Below, one piece after another: positions 1 through 4,698 of a DNA stretch of 6,920 nucleotides. This DNA is from Nanobdellota archaeon (GTDB taxonomy: Archaea > Nanobdellota > Nanobdellia > SCGC-AAA011-G17 > VGLX01), in assembly GCA_030691925.1 (NCBI GenBank), contig JAUYDG010000128.1, forward strand, positions 1-6,920. The letters are read 5' to 3'. The notes below the pieces were generated by a model. That model searched no databases, was not told where the DNA came from, and saw only the letters and a program-made list of their open reading frames with translations. Position 1 is the stretch's first letter; each line of letters begins with the position of its first letter. The position numbers were made by a program, and so were the translations under genes.

Positions 1-258
1 GCTTATAGTTTTTATTTCTAGGGTTATGTTTCTAATTTTTATGTCGAACCGGTCTGGCTCGCCTACCTTTGTTATGTCTACCTCATAGGGTATTTTTTCC
101 ATTCTCAGGACAGCTTTTACTATTTCCTCGCCTATTTTGCCTTTGACTATCTGGTTGAATCTTTCCTTAGGGTTAGTTTTGCTTTTGTAGTAGTTGAGCC
201 TTACGAATGCGTGGCTTTTTGCTTCTTCTATGTATTGGTTTAGTATCTTTATTTTCAT
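1..258 (-). CDS. Partial PD-(D/E)XK nuclease-like protein (3' end off the window)
   Basis: An open minus-strand frame of 86 codons starts at the ATG at 256-258 and is still open at the left edge, so the C-terminus is missing. The N-terminal half looks helical and charged. Residues 40-50 contain GKIGEE, a typical helix with the first acidic residue of the restriction-endonuclease fold. Residues 66-84 read GEPDRFDI, then LEIKT, giving Asp72 followed by Glu81-Ile-Lys83. This spacing fits the D-x(n)-E-x-K active site of PD-(D/E)XK nucleases, which cut DNA with a metal ion. The family call rests on this short motif only. Holliday-junction resolvases, restriction enzymes and uncharacterised archaeal proteins share it. 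The start is preceded by a weak purine stretch (AGGGA), and a TATA-like box lies about 70 nt upstream. Confidence 0.55.
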   Translation of the reverse strand, partial: MKIKILNQYIEEAKSHAFVRLNYYKSKTNPKERFNQIVKGKIGEEIVKAVLRMEKIPYEVDITKVGEPDRFDIKIRNITLEIKTIS

Positions 259-327
259 GCTGGTCCCTTATGCGCTTTTAGGCTAAAAACATGCTGCCTT
301 GATAGTTATTCTAAAGAACAATAATCC

Positions 328-334
328 TTTTAAA
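328..334. promoter_or_regulatory. TATA-like box between two divergent genes
   Basis: TTTTAAA lies in the 131-bp gap between the leftward nuclease-like gene and the rightward acidic microprotein. On the plus strand it would start transcription near 355-360 and give a leader of about 30 nt that contains the SD at 377-382. On the minus strand the same core (TTTAAAA followed by GG) would give a leader of about 45-50 nt. It could serve either or both genes. The rest of the gap is AT-rich and shows no further gene. Confidence 0.3.
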
Positions 335-376
335 TGTTTATTAGATAGTCTTTTTCAAAATCTTTTGATGAGTTAA

Positions 377-382
377 GGAGGT
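377..382 (+). promoter_or_regulatory. Strong ribosome binding site of the acidic microprotein
   Basis: AAGGAGGT is almost the full complement of the 16S rRNA tail and lies 7 nt before the ATG at 390. It is the main reason to accept such a short reading frame as a gene. Confidence 0.75.
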
Positions 383-389
383 AAAAAAG

Positions 390-482
390 ATGCTGAAATA
401 TGAAGAGGATGAAGAGTTAGATTCGATGGGAGAGGATGATGACGATAGTGGCGATGATGATTTGGATGACGATGAAGAATAA
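390..482 (+). CDS. Extremely acidic 30-residue microprotein
   Basis: The frame runs from ATG at 390 to TAA at 480-482. Of its 30 residues, 19 are Asp or Glu, with only one Lys (position 3) and an uninterrupted acidic tail. It begins MLKYEEDEELDSMGEDDDD and contains no Cys or His. It is probably disordered. Such a peptide could bind metal ions or basic proteins, or mimic nucleic acid, but nothing in the sequence decides this and I recognise no family. Support for a real gene is a near-perfect SD 7 nt upstream, a TATA-like box at a suitable distance, and a hairpin with T-tract overlapping the stop codon. It converges on the thermonuclease gene, whose stop codon overlaps the end of this T-tract. 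Confidence 0.65.
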   Translation: MLKYEEDEELDSMGEDDDDSGDDDLDDDEE

Positions 483-505
483 GGATATTCTTCTTTTATT
501 TTTTT
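474..505 (+). terminator. Hairpin plus T-tract terminator after the acidic microprotein
   Basis: GAAGAAT (474-480) pairs with ATTCTTC (487-493) around a six-base loop, followed at once by TTTTATTTTTTT (494-505). The stem includes the last codons and the first base of the stop codon. T-tracts alone can terminate archaeal transcription. The hairpin makes this resemble a bacterial intrinsic terminator. The T-tract works only in the plus direction. Confidence 0.6.
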
Positions 506-1100
506 AAGTTATGCACGTGTTGCAGGGGTTAAGGCCTTTCACTTCTGGCTCGCTTTTGTAGCAGACAATGTTTTCAGGCTTTATCTTCTTTGCCCATTTG
601 CAGTCGGGCTTGTGGTAGGTTTTTGAGTTTTTGCTGCCTACGTACAGGCATTCTTCTTTCTTTTCTTCGCAGCCCCAAACCCCCAGTTTCTTTGATTTGG
701 CTGTCTCTTCGATTTTTTTAAGCTCTTCATACTTTTTCGTGTCATCCTTGTACTTGTCAAAAACCCTTGCGTACCCTTCTTCGACCATTATCGAGTTGGT
801 CATCAAGCCGTTGACGTAGACGTATCTTAGTTCCCTGTCATACTTGTCAATATTAGTTTTGTCTTTTTCCAGCATTACGTCTTTGCCCAGCAGCAGCTCT
901 CCTAGCCTTGCCTTGGCCTCTTGGTAGTAGCATTCTCCTGTTTCCGGCGTGTTTATGCCTGAGAACCTTACCTTCTGGAAGTTGTTAAGCTCTATCGTGT
1001 CTCCATCTATAACTCTCGTCACTTTGAATGGCCCTTCTAGACTGGTGCAGCCGCTGATTAAGGCTAGTATAAGAAGTAAAAAAACTGTTTTTCTTTGCAT
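504..1100 (-). CDS. Lipid-anchored thermonuclease (SNase family) with C-terminal zinc-binding module
   Basis: This 198-residue protein is predicted to hydrolyse DNA and RNA outside the cell while attached to the membrane. Residues 1-17 are a signal peptide with lipobox LISGC (Cys18). Residues 25-143 are a staphylococcal-nuclease (SNase) domain: VIDGDTIEL (30-38), VRFSGINTPET (44-54), DKYDRELRYVYV (85-96) and LGVWG (139-143). By alignment to staphylococcal nuclease, Asp34, Arg45, Glu53 and Arg89 match Asp21, Arg35, Glu43 and Arg87. The Asp40 equivalent is Asn50, a variant also seen in other homologues. Residues 152-196 form a module with YVGSKNSKTYH, PDCKWAKKI and PCNTC (His163, Cys167, Cys193, Cys196), resembling the Ada-type metal-binding module often attached to SNase domains. 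The ATG sits about 25 nt from a TATA box, so the mRNA is probably leaderless. Confidence 0.9.
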   Translation of the reverse strand: MQRKTVFLLLILALISGCTSLEGPFKVTRVIDGDTIELNNFQKVRFSGINTPETGECYYQEAKARLGELLLGKDVMLEKDKTNIDKYDRELRYVYVNGLMTNSIMVEEGYARVFDKYKDDTKKYEELKKIEETAKSKKLGVWGCEEKKEECLYVGSKNSKTYHKPDCKWAKKIKPENIVCYKSEPEVKGLNPCNTCIT

Positions 1101-1122
1101 GATTGTTGGATTCTTGTTTTTT

Positions 1123-1130
1123 TTATAAAA
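1123..1130 (-). promoter_or_regulatory. TATA box of the thermonuclease gene
   Basis: On the minus strand TTTTATAA is centred about 26 nt before the ATG at 1098-1100. The expected archaeal transcription start falls on or next to the start codon. No SD is present, which fits a leaderless transcript. Confidence 0.65.
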
Positions 1131-1172
1131 GCGTAGGCTAATATTTGCGTTTTTTAGGGAGGATTTCCGATT

Positions 1173-1188
1173 GAAAAAGGTTTAAAAA
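1173..1188 (+). promoter_or_regulatory. BRE/TATA promoter of the 160-residue orphan gene
   Basis: The purine-rich BRE-like GAAAAAGG (1173-1180) adjoins TTTAAAAA (1181-1188). The box is centred about 27 nt before the ATG at 1212, and there is no SD. This is a textbook archaeal arrangement for a leaderless mRNA. It stands back to back with the thermonuclease promoter in a 111-bp gap. Confidence 0.7.
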
Positions 1189-1211
1189 CCAGCGTCATAT
1201 CCAACTGTATT

Positions 1212-1694
1212 ATGAAACTGCCTAAAATCTTCGTATATGGCAACAAGGATTTAAGCAAAACAGATGTTTCTGATAAAAGGCTGACTAAAGTGGTACAGGA
1301 AGAGTACAAGGTTATAGATTTCAAGGCGGATAGGAAAAAACAGGAGATTGATTACATAGCGAATATTGTCAAAGATTACTGGCCCGAACTTGTTAAACTG
1401 CTAGACCCCAATAACAACTTTTCTGATGAGAAGTTGGAAAGGATATTGTTTAATGAAACCAAAGACGCTATGGAAAGGATGGAGAAGCACTGTAAGCCTA
1501 TAGGCAATGAGTTACACTCCTATGACCCTCATAGTGTGAGGGTAATTGAAAAACTTTTAGGCTGGATGTGTTTTAAACAGACTCCTGAATATATGGTGTA
1601 TGAGCGGTACCTCACTGAAGAGGGCATCGAGATTCTTGATGGATTAAGGAAGATAAGGGGAGACTGCAGTGTTAAGGAATATTTTAAAAAATAA
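1212..1694 (+). CDS. Orphan cytosolic protein of 160 residues
   Basis: I do not recognise this protein. It has no signal peptide or membrane segment. It looks soluble and mostly alpha-helical after a short N-terminal strand-like segment (KIFVYGNKDL, 5-14). Residues 21-65 are charged and contain a KVVQEEYKVIDFKADRKKQE stretch. Residues 72-93 are an acidic/basic helix ending in EKHCKP. The C-terminal part has GWMCFKQTPEYMVYERYL (117-134) and TEEGIEILDGLRKI (135-148), which vaguely resembles the end of a winged helix. Cys residues are at 94, 120 and 152, with no pair spaced like a zinc knuckle. The start is set by the promoter: the ATG lies about 27 nt from the TATA box centre. It ends 9 bp from the convergent lipoprotein gene. 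Confidence 0.8.
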   Translation: MKLPKIFVYGNKDLSKTDVSDKRLTKVVQEEYKVIDFKADRKKQEIDYIANIVKDYWPELVKLLDPNNNFSDEKLERILFNETKDAMERMEKHCKPIGNELHSYDPHSVRVIEKLLGWMCFKQTPEYMVYERYLTEEGIEILDGLRKIRGDCSVKEYFKK

Positions 1695-1702
1695 AAAGAA
1701 AA
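1684..1702 (-). terminator. T-tract terminator of the DUF4382/cupredoxin lipoprotein gene
   Basis: Read on the minus strand, the bases just after the stop codon (1704-1706) are TTTTCTTTTTATTTTTT. Archaeal RNA polymerase terminates at such T-rich stretches. The tract lies inside the last codons of the convergent plus-strand gene, which itself has no T-tract behind it. Confidence 0.45.
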
Positions 1703-1703
1703 G

Positions 1704-2915
1704 TTAGATTACTGTAACCTTTCCTGAATAATCCTTCACGTTGTAAGCGTCGTAGAATGTTGTGACGCCATAATTGTCGTAAATCTTGGCGTGCTGTTCG
1801 TTAGGCGCTAGGTGGTATGTCAATGTTTCTCCGCCGATTATCAGGTTGTGATACTTGGTGTCTTTGTTGACGAACGTTACTTGCGTGCCTTTTGTTATCA
1901 GCAGTTCATTAGGGCTGAAGCCTGTGCTCGTTATCGCTACAGTCCTTGGATTTCCAGGCTTTACCTCTTCTTCTTTTGGCGCTTCAGGTTCTGTCACCGT
2001 TATTTCTCCCTGGTTTGATACGTAGAATTTCATGTTGTAAGGGTAGACGCCTGCTTTGTTGAACGTGTACTCGTATGTTCCGCTTGACCTTACAAATTCG
2101 TCAAACTTCCCTTCCATGGTTATACCCAATTTTTTAGTATCCTTGTTCTCCCATATTATTTTTGTTCCTGGTTCTACTGTCATCTTAGGCGGTGTGAACC
2201 CTTTTTCCTGCGTCATGAACACGTGCCTGTCTATTTTCTTGTTTTCCTTCTCGTTTATTTTACTCATCATTTCTGCCGCGTTCATCTCTTTTATGTATGT
2301 CACGTCTATAGGCACTATGCCGCTTTTTGCCGGTACTGTATTAATGTTATATTTTTCCAGCCCTGTTACTGTTGTTATCTTTCCTGTCTTGATAACTTTC
2401 AGGTCGACTACGAATGTTGTTCGCTCTTTGTTCTTGATTTCAAACTTTTTTTCCACTAGCAAGGCATCGCCGGGTATCACAACTTCCACTTCATTGCCCA
2501 GCATAATACCTTTGATGCTGCTGGCATAAAGCTTTATCTTTGAATACTCGCCTTCGACTAGCTCTGCATCTAAAATCTTCAAAGCATTACTCCCCTGCAG
2601 CTCTGTAAGGTCTGCAATGACATCGATATCACTTGTTACAGGCTCAGAACTTTTTGGCTTGTATGCCTTGACCATGTTGAACCTTACTTTCAAAGAATCA
2701 AAATCTGACACCACGTTCTCCTGGTCTGAGACTAATAAGCTTAGTGTCCCTTTACCGGATCCTATGGGTGTTGGTTCAGGCGTGTAAGCTGGTTCCTCTG
2801 TTTCTTCAGGTGCTGATATCTCTTCTGGCTGTGTTTCTGGTGCTGGTTGTTTTACGCAGCCGAATAGGAATATGGAAATTATAAGCAATGCTAAGAATGT
2901 TCTTTTCATCTTCAC
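1704..2915 (-). CDS. Lipoprotein with DUF4382-like domain and two copper-less cupredoxin-like domains
   Basis: This 403-residue envelope protein has a signal peptide with lipobox LFGC (Cys20), then a Pro/Glu-rich linker (22-52). Residues 55-205 fit DUF4382: GTLSLLVSDQ, a strand with DFDSLKVRFNMV, ADLTEL, EGEYSKIKLYASS, and a long VVIPGDALLVEKKFEI stretch. Residues 230-308 and 323-403 are two cupredoxin-like domains. Each has the GF(T/S)P-x(5)-V/I-x-x-G-T strand pair, the W/V-x-N-K-D-T turn and a closing G-x-(I/V)-T-V strand. Cys20, the lipid site, is the only cysteine, so neither domain can hold a type 1 copper centre; the usual first His appears only as His356. Function is unknown, possibly structural or ligand binding. 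Start: the GTG at 2913-2915 is 5 nt from the SD; an ATG two codons later is 11 nt away. The GTG is preferred, but the choice barely changes the protein. Confidence 0.82.
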   Translation of the reverse strand: MKMKRTFLALLIISIFLFGCVKQPAPETQPEEISAPEETEEPAYTPEPTPIGSGKGTLSLLVSDQENVVSDFDSLKVRFNMVKAYKPKSSEPVTSDIDVIADLTELQGSNALKILDAELVEGEYSKIKLYASSIKGIMLGNEVEVVIPGDALLVEKKFEIKNKERTTFVVDLKVIKTGKITTVTGLEKYNINTVPAKSGIVPIDVTYIKEMNAAEMMSKINEKENKKIDRHVFMTQEKGFTPPKMTVEPGTKIIWENKDTKKLGITMEGKFDEFVRSSGTYEYTFNKAGVYPYNMKFYVSNQGEITVTEPEAPKEEEVKPGNPRTVAITSTGFSPNELLITKGTQVTFVNKDTKYHNLIIGGETLTYHLAPNEQHAKIYDNYGVTTFYDAYNVKDYSGKVTVI

Positions 2916-2920
2916 AAGTT

Positions 2921-2963
2921 ACCTCCTTTTTGGTATTCTTATAGGGTGGGCTTTTTTTATAAA
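2921..2963 (-). promoter_or_regulatory. Promoter and ribosome binding site of the DUF4382/cupredoxin gene
   Basis: On the minus strand TTTATAAA (2956-2963) is followed about 30 nt later by AAGGAGGT (SD core 2921-2926). The predicted leader is about 20 nt, just enough for the SD. This gene is therefore leadered, unlike the thermonuclease. Confidence 0.7.
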
Positions 2964-2992
2964 TCTTCCCTTGGCGAGAATTTATGTAAAGC

Positions 2993-3259
2993 CTACTTTT
3001 TCTTCCAGAGGACTTTTCCAAGCCTTGGTTTAGAATCAAGGGATGGGACAGGTTTTTCCAGCTCGCTTTTTTCTTCAACCTGCTCTTCTTGTTCTTCAGT
3101 TTTGTTTGGTTCTTCAATCTCTTGTGCTTTTTGTTCTGTTTCTTCTGGTTTCTTGTCTGCATCTTTGAGCAGGTTTTTGTAAGGGTTTAGCAGGAAGCCT
3201 AGCCTTTTAGCTATATTGGGCGCTTCTTTTTTACTTTCTGCAGGTTTTTCCTTTGTCAT
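2993..3259 (-). CDS. Highly charged 88-residue protein, probably disordered
   Basis: The protein begins MTKEKPAESKKEAPNIAKRL. It has a small hydrophobic patch (RLGFLLNPYKNLL, 19-31), then a Glu/Lys/Gln-rich stretch (32-69) likely to be disordered or a single charged helix, and ends PRLGKVLWKKK. There is no signal peptide and no Cys. I recognise no family. An in-frame upstream ATG at 3302-3304 would add 15 hydrophobic residues, but that extension overlaps the TATA box at 3285-3295, so the internal ATG at 3257-3259 is chosen. It lies upstream of the DUF4382 lipoprotein on the same strand but that gene has its own promoter. Confidence 0.65.
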   Translation of the reverse strand: MTKEKPAESKKEAPNIAKRLGFLLNPYKNLLKDADKKPEETEQKAQEIEEPNKTEEQEEQVEEKSELEKPVPSLDSKPRLGKVLWKKK

Positions 3260-3284
3260 TCTTTTAATGAGTAGGATTAACTGG

Positions 3285-3295
3285 TATAAATATAT
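3285..3295 (-). promoter_or_regulatory. TATA box that sets the start of the 88-residue charged protein
   Basis: ATATATTTATA on the minus strand is centred about 31 nt before the ATG at 3257-3259. It lies inside the longer version of the reading frame and argues against that version. There is no SD, so the mRNA is probably leaderless or nearly so. Confidence 0.55.
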
Positions 3296-3324
3296 TGCTA
3301 TCAAAACATGTGAACTACCACTGC

Positions 3325-3335
3325 CTAACTGTTAG
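3325..3335. repeat. Small perfect palindrome
   Basis: CTAAC, T, GTTAG forms an 11-bp palindrome in the 97-bp gap between the charged-protein gene and the chimeric ORF. It could be an operator or part of a weak transcript end for the chimeric ORF, but there is no T-tract. Little else is in this gap apart from the TATA box at 3285-3295. Confidence 0.25.
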
Positions 3336-3356
3336 TTAAGGGTGTAGCTTCTTGTT

Positions 3357-3611
3357 TCATTGACGGAAGTTGCCAATTTTATAGGCTGAACAGTAGCTGT
3401 TGCCTTGAATGGTCTTGTTATAATGCTCGCTTATCTCATCCATTGTTAAGCTTCTGTTATAGACGGCTGCTTCGTCAATGTCACCTTTGAAGTAGTATCC
3501 TGTGCCTCCTTGCTGCGAGCCAAACAACATAGCCCAAGCTAATTGAGAGAAAGTAAGCCCGAATACCACCTTCTCCTGATACTCTAACTGCTGAGGAATT
3601 TCGTAGGACAT
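3357..3611 (-). pseudogene. Chimeric ORF: PrgI N-terminus joined to LamG C-terminus
   Basis: This 84-residue frame appears to be made of two unrelated gene ends. Residues 1-31 (MSYEIPQQLEYQEKVVFGLT, then FSQLAWAMLFG) match the start of archaeal PrgI-type membrane proteins: a cytosolic PQQLEYxEK segment entering the first membrane helix. PrgI genes usually precede a VirB4/TraC-like ATPase gene in secretion or conjugation loci. Residues 37-65 (TGYYFKGDIDEAAVYNRSLT, then MDEISEHYN) match the last strands of LamG/concanavalin-like surface domains, where Y-F-x-G-x-I-D-E-V-x-Y-N-R-L is typical. A complete PrgI is longer with two membrane helices, and a LamG domain needs well over 100 residues, so neither half should fold normally. 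The join is near 3510-3525. No SD precedes the ATG. It may be a deletion scar or an assembly join. Confidence 0.6.
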
Positions 3612-3648
3612 TATGAAAATTTGATTTAGAATTCATATGTTAAGTAAG

Positions 3649-3711
3649 CCGAGCCGATAGGTGAGAGTGCAACGTGGCTCGGAGCGAAGCGGAGAAAGTT
3701 CGAAAACCCGC
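3649..3711. repeat. GC-rich hairpin element A with GAGCGAAGCG mirror motif
   Basis: This GC-rich patch stands out against the AT-rich surroundings. CCGAGCC (3649-3655) pairs with GGCTCGG (3676-3682) around a 20-base loop. The second arm runs into GAGCGAAGCG (3682-3691), the first ten bases of a sequence that reads the same forward and backward (mirror symmetry), continued here as GAG with one extra G. The same ten bases recur in element B at 5248-5257. There is no coding frame, no transposase and no tRNA-like fold. Confidence 0.5.
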
Positions 3712-3726
3712 CGTAATCCATTGAAA

Positions 3727-4359
3727 TTATCTTCTGCAATATTTTTGATTAACATTAATACCAATAAAAGCACTTTCAGGATTAGTTGGATTTTTTATTG
3801 TTTTAAAGTTATAGCTCCCAATATTTGTTGTTATTGAAACATTGTCCCCCTGCCTTTTATTTGCCAACGCATAAATAAAGGAGTCAATAGTATAAATCTT
3901 ATTACTGTTTATACTTGTTATTATTTCGCCTGCAGTCATACCTGCATCTTTTGCAGGTGAATTTTCAGCGAAACCCATTATTTCTATGCCGCAGGGCTGG
4001 TTAATAACATTGTGATTAACATTCATTACCCCTTGAATGATTAATGAGTATGTAATGGGATTAAATAGCAATACAAATAAAACTGCAAAAACTAAATCTT
4101 TCTTTTCATATTTTTTTTCTTTCCCGACAATTCTGCTGTAAATAAAAGTGGCACCACATGCGAATGGATAGTATATAACAAGTCCTAATAAAACAGTGAT
4201 AATAATTCCGAAAATCTGCCTTATTAATCCTATGCTAAAAAACTGTTTCTGATATCCAAGTGAAGGAATAGATAAAACAAGTATAAGCAAACCTAAGATA
4301 ATCAATAAATCAATAATTATTTTTTCTTTTTTTAGTTTAAGCAGGTTTTTTAGTGACAT
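3727..4359 (-). CDS. Membrane protein with C-terminal PDZ domain and no protease domain
   Basis: The 210-residue protein has a basic start (MSLKNLLKLKKEK), then membrane segments at about 14-32, 43-75 (long, ending near SRIVGKEKKYEKK) and 88-112. A PDZ domain fills about 122-205: CGIEIMGFAENSPAKDAGMT, AGEIITSINSNKI, and the closing AFIGINVNQ. The SPA-x-x-AGM-x-x-GEII-x-x-INS block is the typical PDZ core that binds peptide C-termini. Such domains normally regulate site-2 or HtrA-type proteases, but here there is no HExxH, no LDG motif and no serine protease triad. It is probably a scaffold or adaptor at the membrane. Codons are markedly AT-rich compared with the thermonuclease and lipoprotein genes to the left. 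No strong SD is seen; an AT-rich stretch near 4390-4402 might be the promoter. Confidence 0.8.
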   Translation of the reverse strand: MSLKNLLKLKKEKIIIDLLIILGLLILVLSIPSLGYQKQFFSIGLIRQIFGIIITVLLGLVIYYPFACGATFIYSRIVGKEKKYEKKDLVFAVLFVLLFNPITYSLIIQGVMNVNHNVINQPCGIEIMGFAENSPAKDAGMTAGEIITSINSNKIYTIDSFIYALANKRQGDNVSITTNIGSYNFKTIKNPTNPESAFIGINVNQKYCRR

Positions 4360-4425
4360 AATTTTTCCGGAGACATTAAGTCTGTCTGTAATAATCTAAA
4401 TCTATCTTTGGCTGTTCTTCTGATT

Positions 4426-4623
4426 TTACTTTTTCTTTTTTAATATCAAGCCAACTATTCCAATAATAAACCCAACAAAAGCAACAAACAGCCAAAGAAT
4501 CTGATTTGAGCCGTAAATCAAAGGTATTGTAACCTCTCCCGGAAGTATTGCTCCTGAAAACAATTCAAAAATAATCCCTAGAAAAAATAAAATTCCTCCA
4601 CAGATTAAAACGTTTTTTCTCAT
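4426..4623 (-). CDS. Small two-helix membrane protein
   Basis: This 65-residue protein consists of two hydrophobic helices (about 5-27 and 42-61) joined by a short loop containing LPGEVTIPLIYGSNQ, and ends in KKKK. The positive ends suggest that both termini are cytosolic. I recognise no family; small proteins of this shape are common in archaeal genomes and may assist a larger membrane partner. An AGAGG SD at 4633-4637 lies 9 nt before the ATG, and an AT-rich TATA-like stretch (TTATTATAATTAC, 4662-4674) lies about 45 nt upstream. The gap to the downstream PDZ gene is 66 bp, so joint transcription is possible but unproven. Confidence 0.65.
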   Translation of the reverse strand: MRKNVLICGGILFFLGIIFELFSGAILPGEVTIPLIYGSNQILWLFVAFVGFIIGIVGLILKKKK

Positions 4624-4632
4624 TTTATGCTG

Positions 4633-4637
4633 CCTCT
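4633..4637 (-). promoter_or_regulatory. Ribosome binding site of the two-helix membrane protein
   Basis: AGAGG on the minus strand, 9 nt before the ATG at 4621-4623. It is a moderate match and supports this short frame as a gene. Confidence 0.4.
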
Positions 4638-4682
4638 TTTCATTTTTAGTATTTCTTCCGTAATTATAATAACTACATTCTT

Positions 4683-4688
4683 AAAAAA
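4683..4688 (-). terminator. Possible T-tract terminator of the six-cysteine lipoprotein
   Basis: Six T residues follow about 10 nt after the stop codon at 4699-4701 on the minus strand. There is no hairpin. The next gene downstream has its own SD and possible TATA box. Confidence 0.3.
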
Positions 4689-4698
4689 TTGGCTTCGA

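Noticed and set aside
366..396. Box C/D guide RNA (TGATGA at 366-371 and CTGA at 393-396)
   Set aside because: The boxes are far too close, there is no inner box pair, and the region is explained by the SD and start of the microprotein.
2056..2529. Plus-strand frame of 157 codons
   Set aside because: It is the antisense shadow of the DUF4382/cupredoxin gene, is rich in Ser/Phe/Ile runs and has no SD or TATA box.
2806..3162. Minus-strand frame of 118 codons rich in Lys and Asn
   Set aside because: It overlaps both the charged-protein gene and the lipoprotein start in another frame, and it runs through the lipoprotein promoter. Its composition is typical of a frame-shifted Glu/Lys-rich gene.
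3697..3720. tRNA-like TTCGA and terminal CCA near the GC-rich element A
   Set aside because: The bases around TTCGA do not form a T stem and there is no matching acceptor or anticodon arm.
4371..4389. Operator-like AGAC...GTCT and GTCTGTCTGT before the PDZ gene
   Set aside because: The palindrome has only four pairs plus a mismatch, and the tandem GTCT is short enough for chance.
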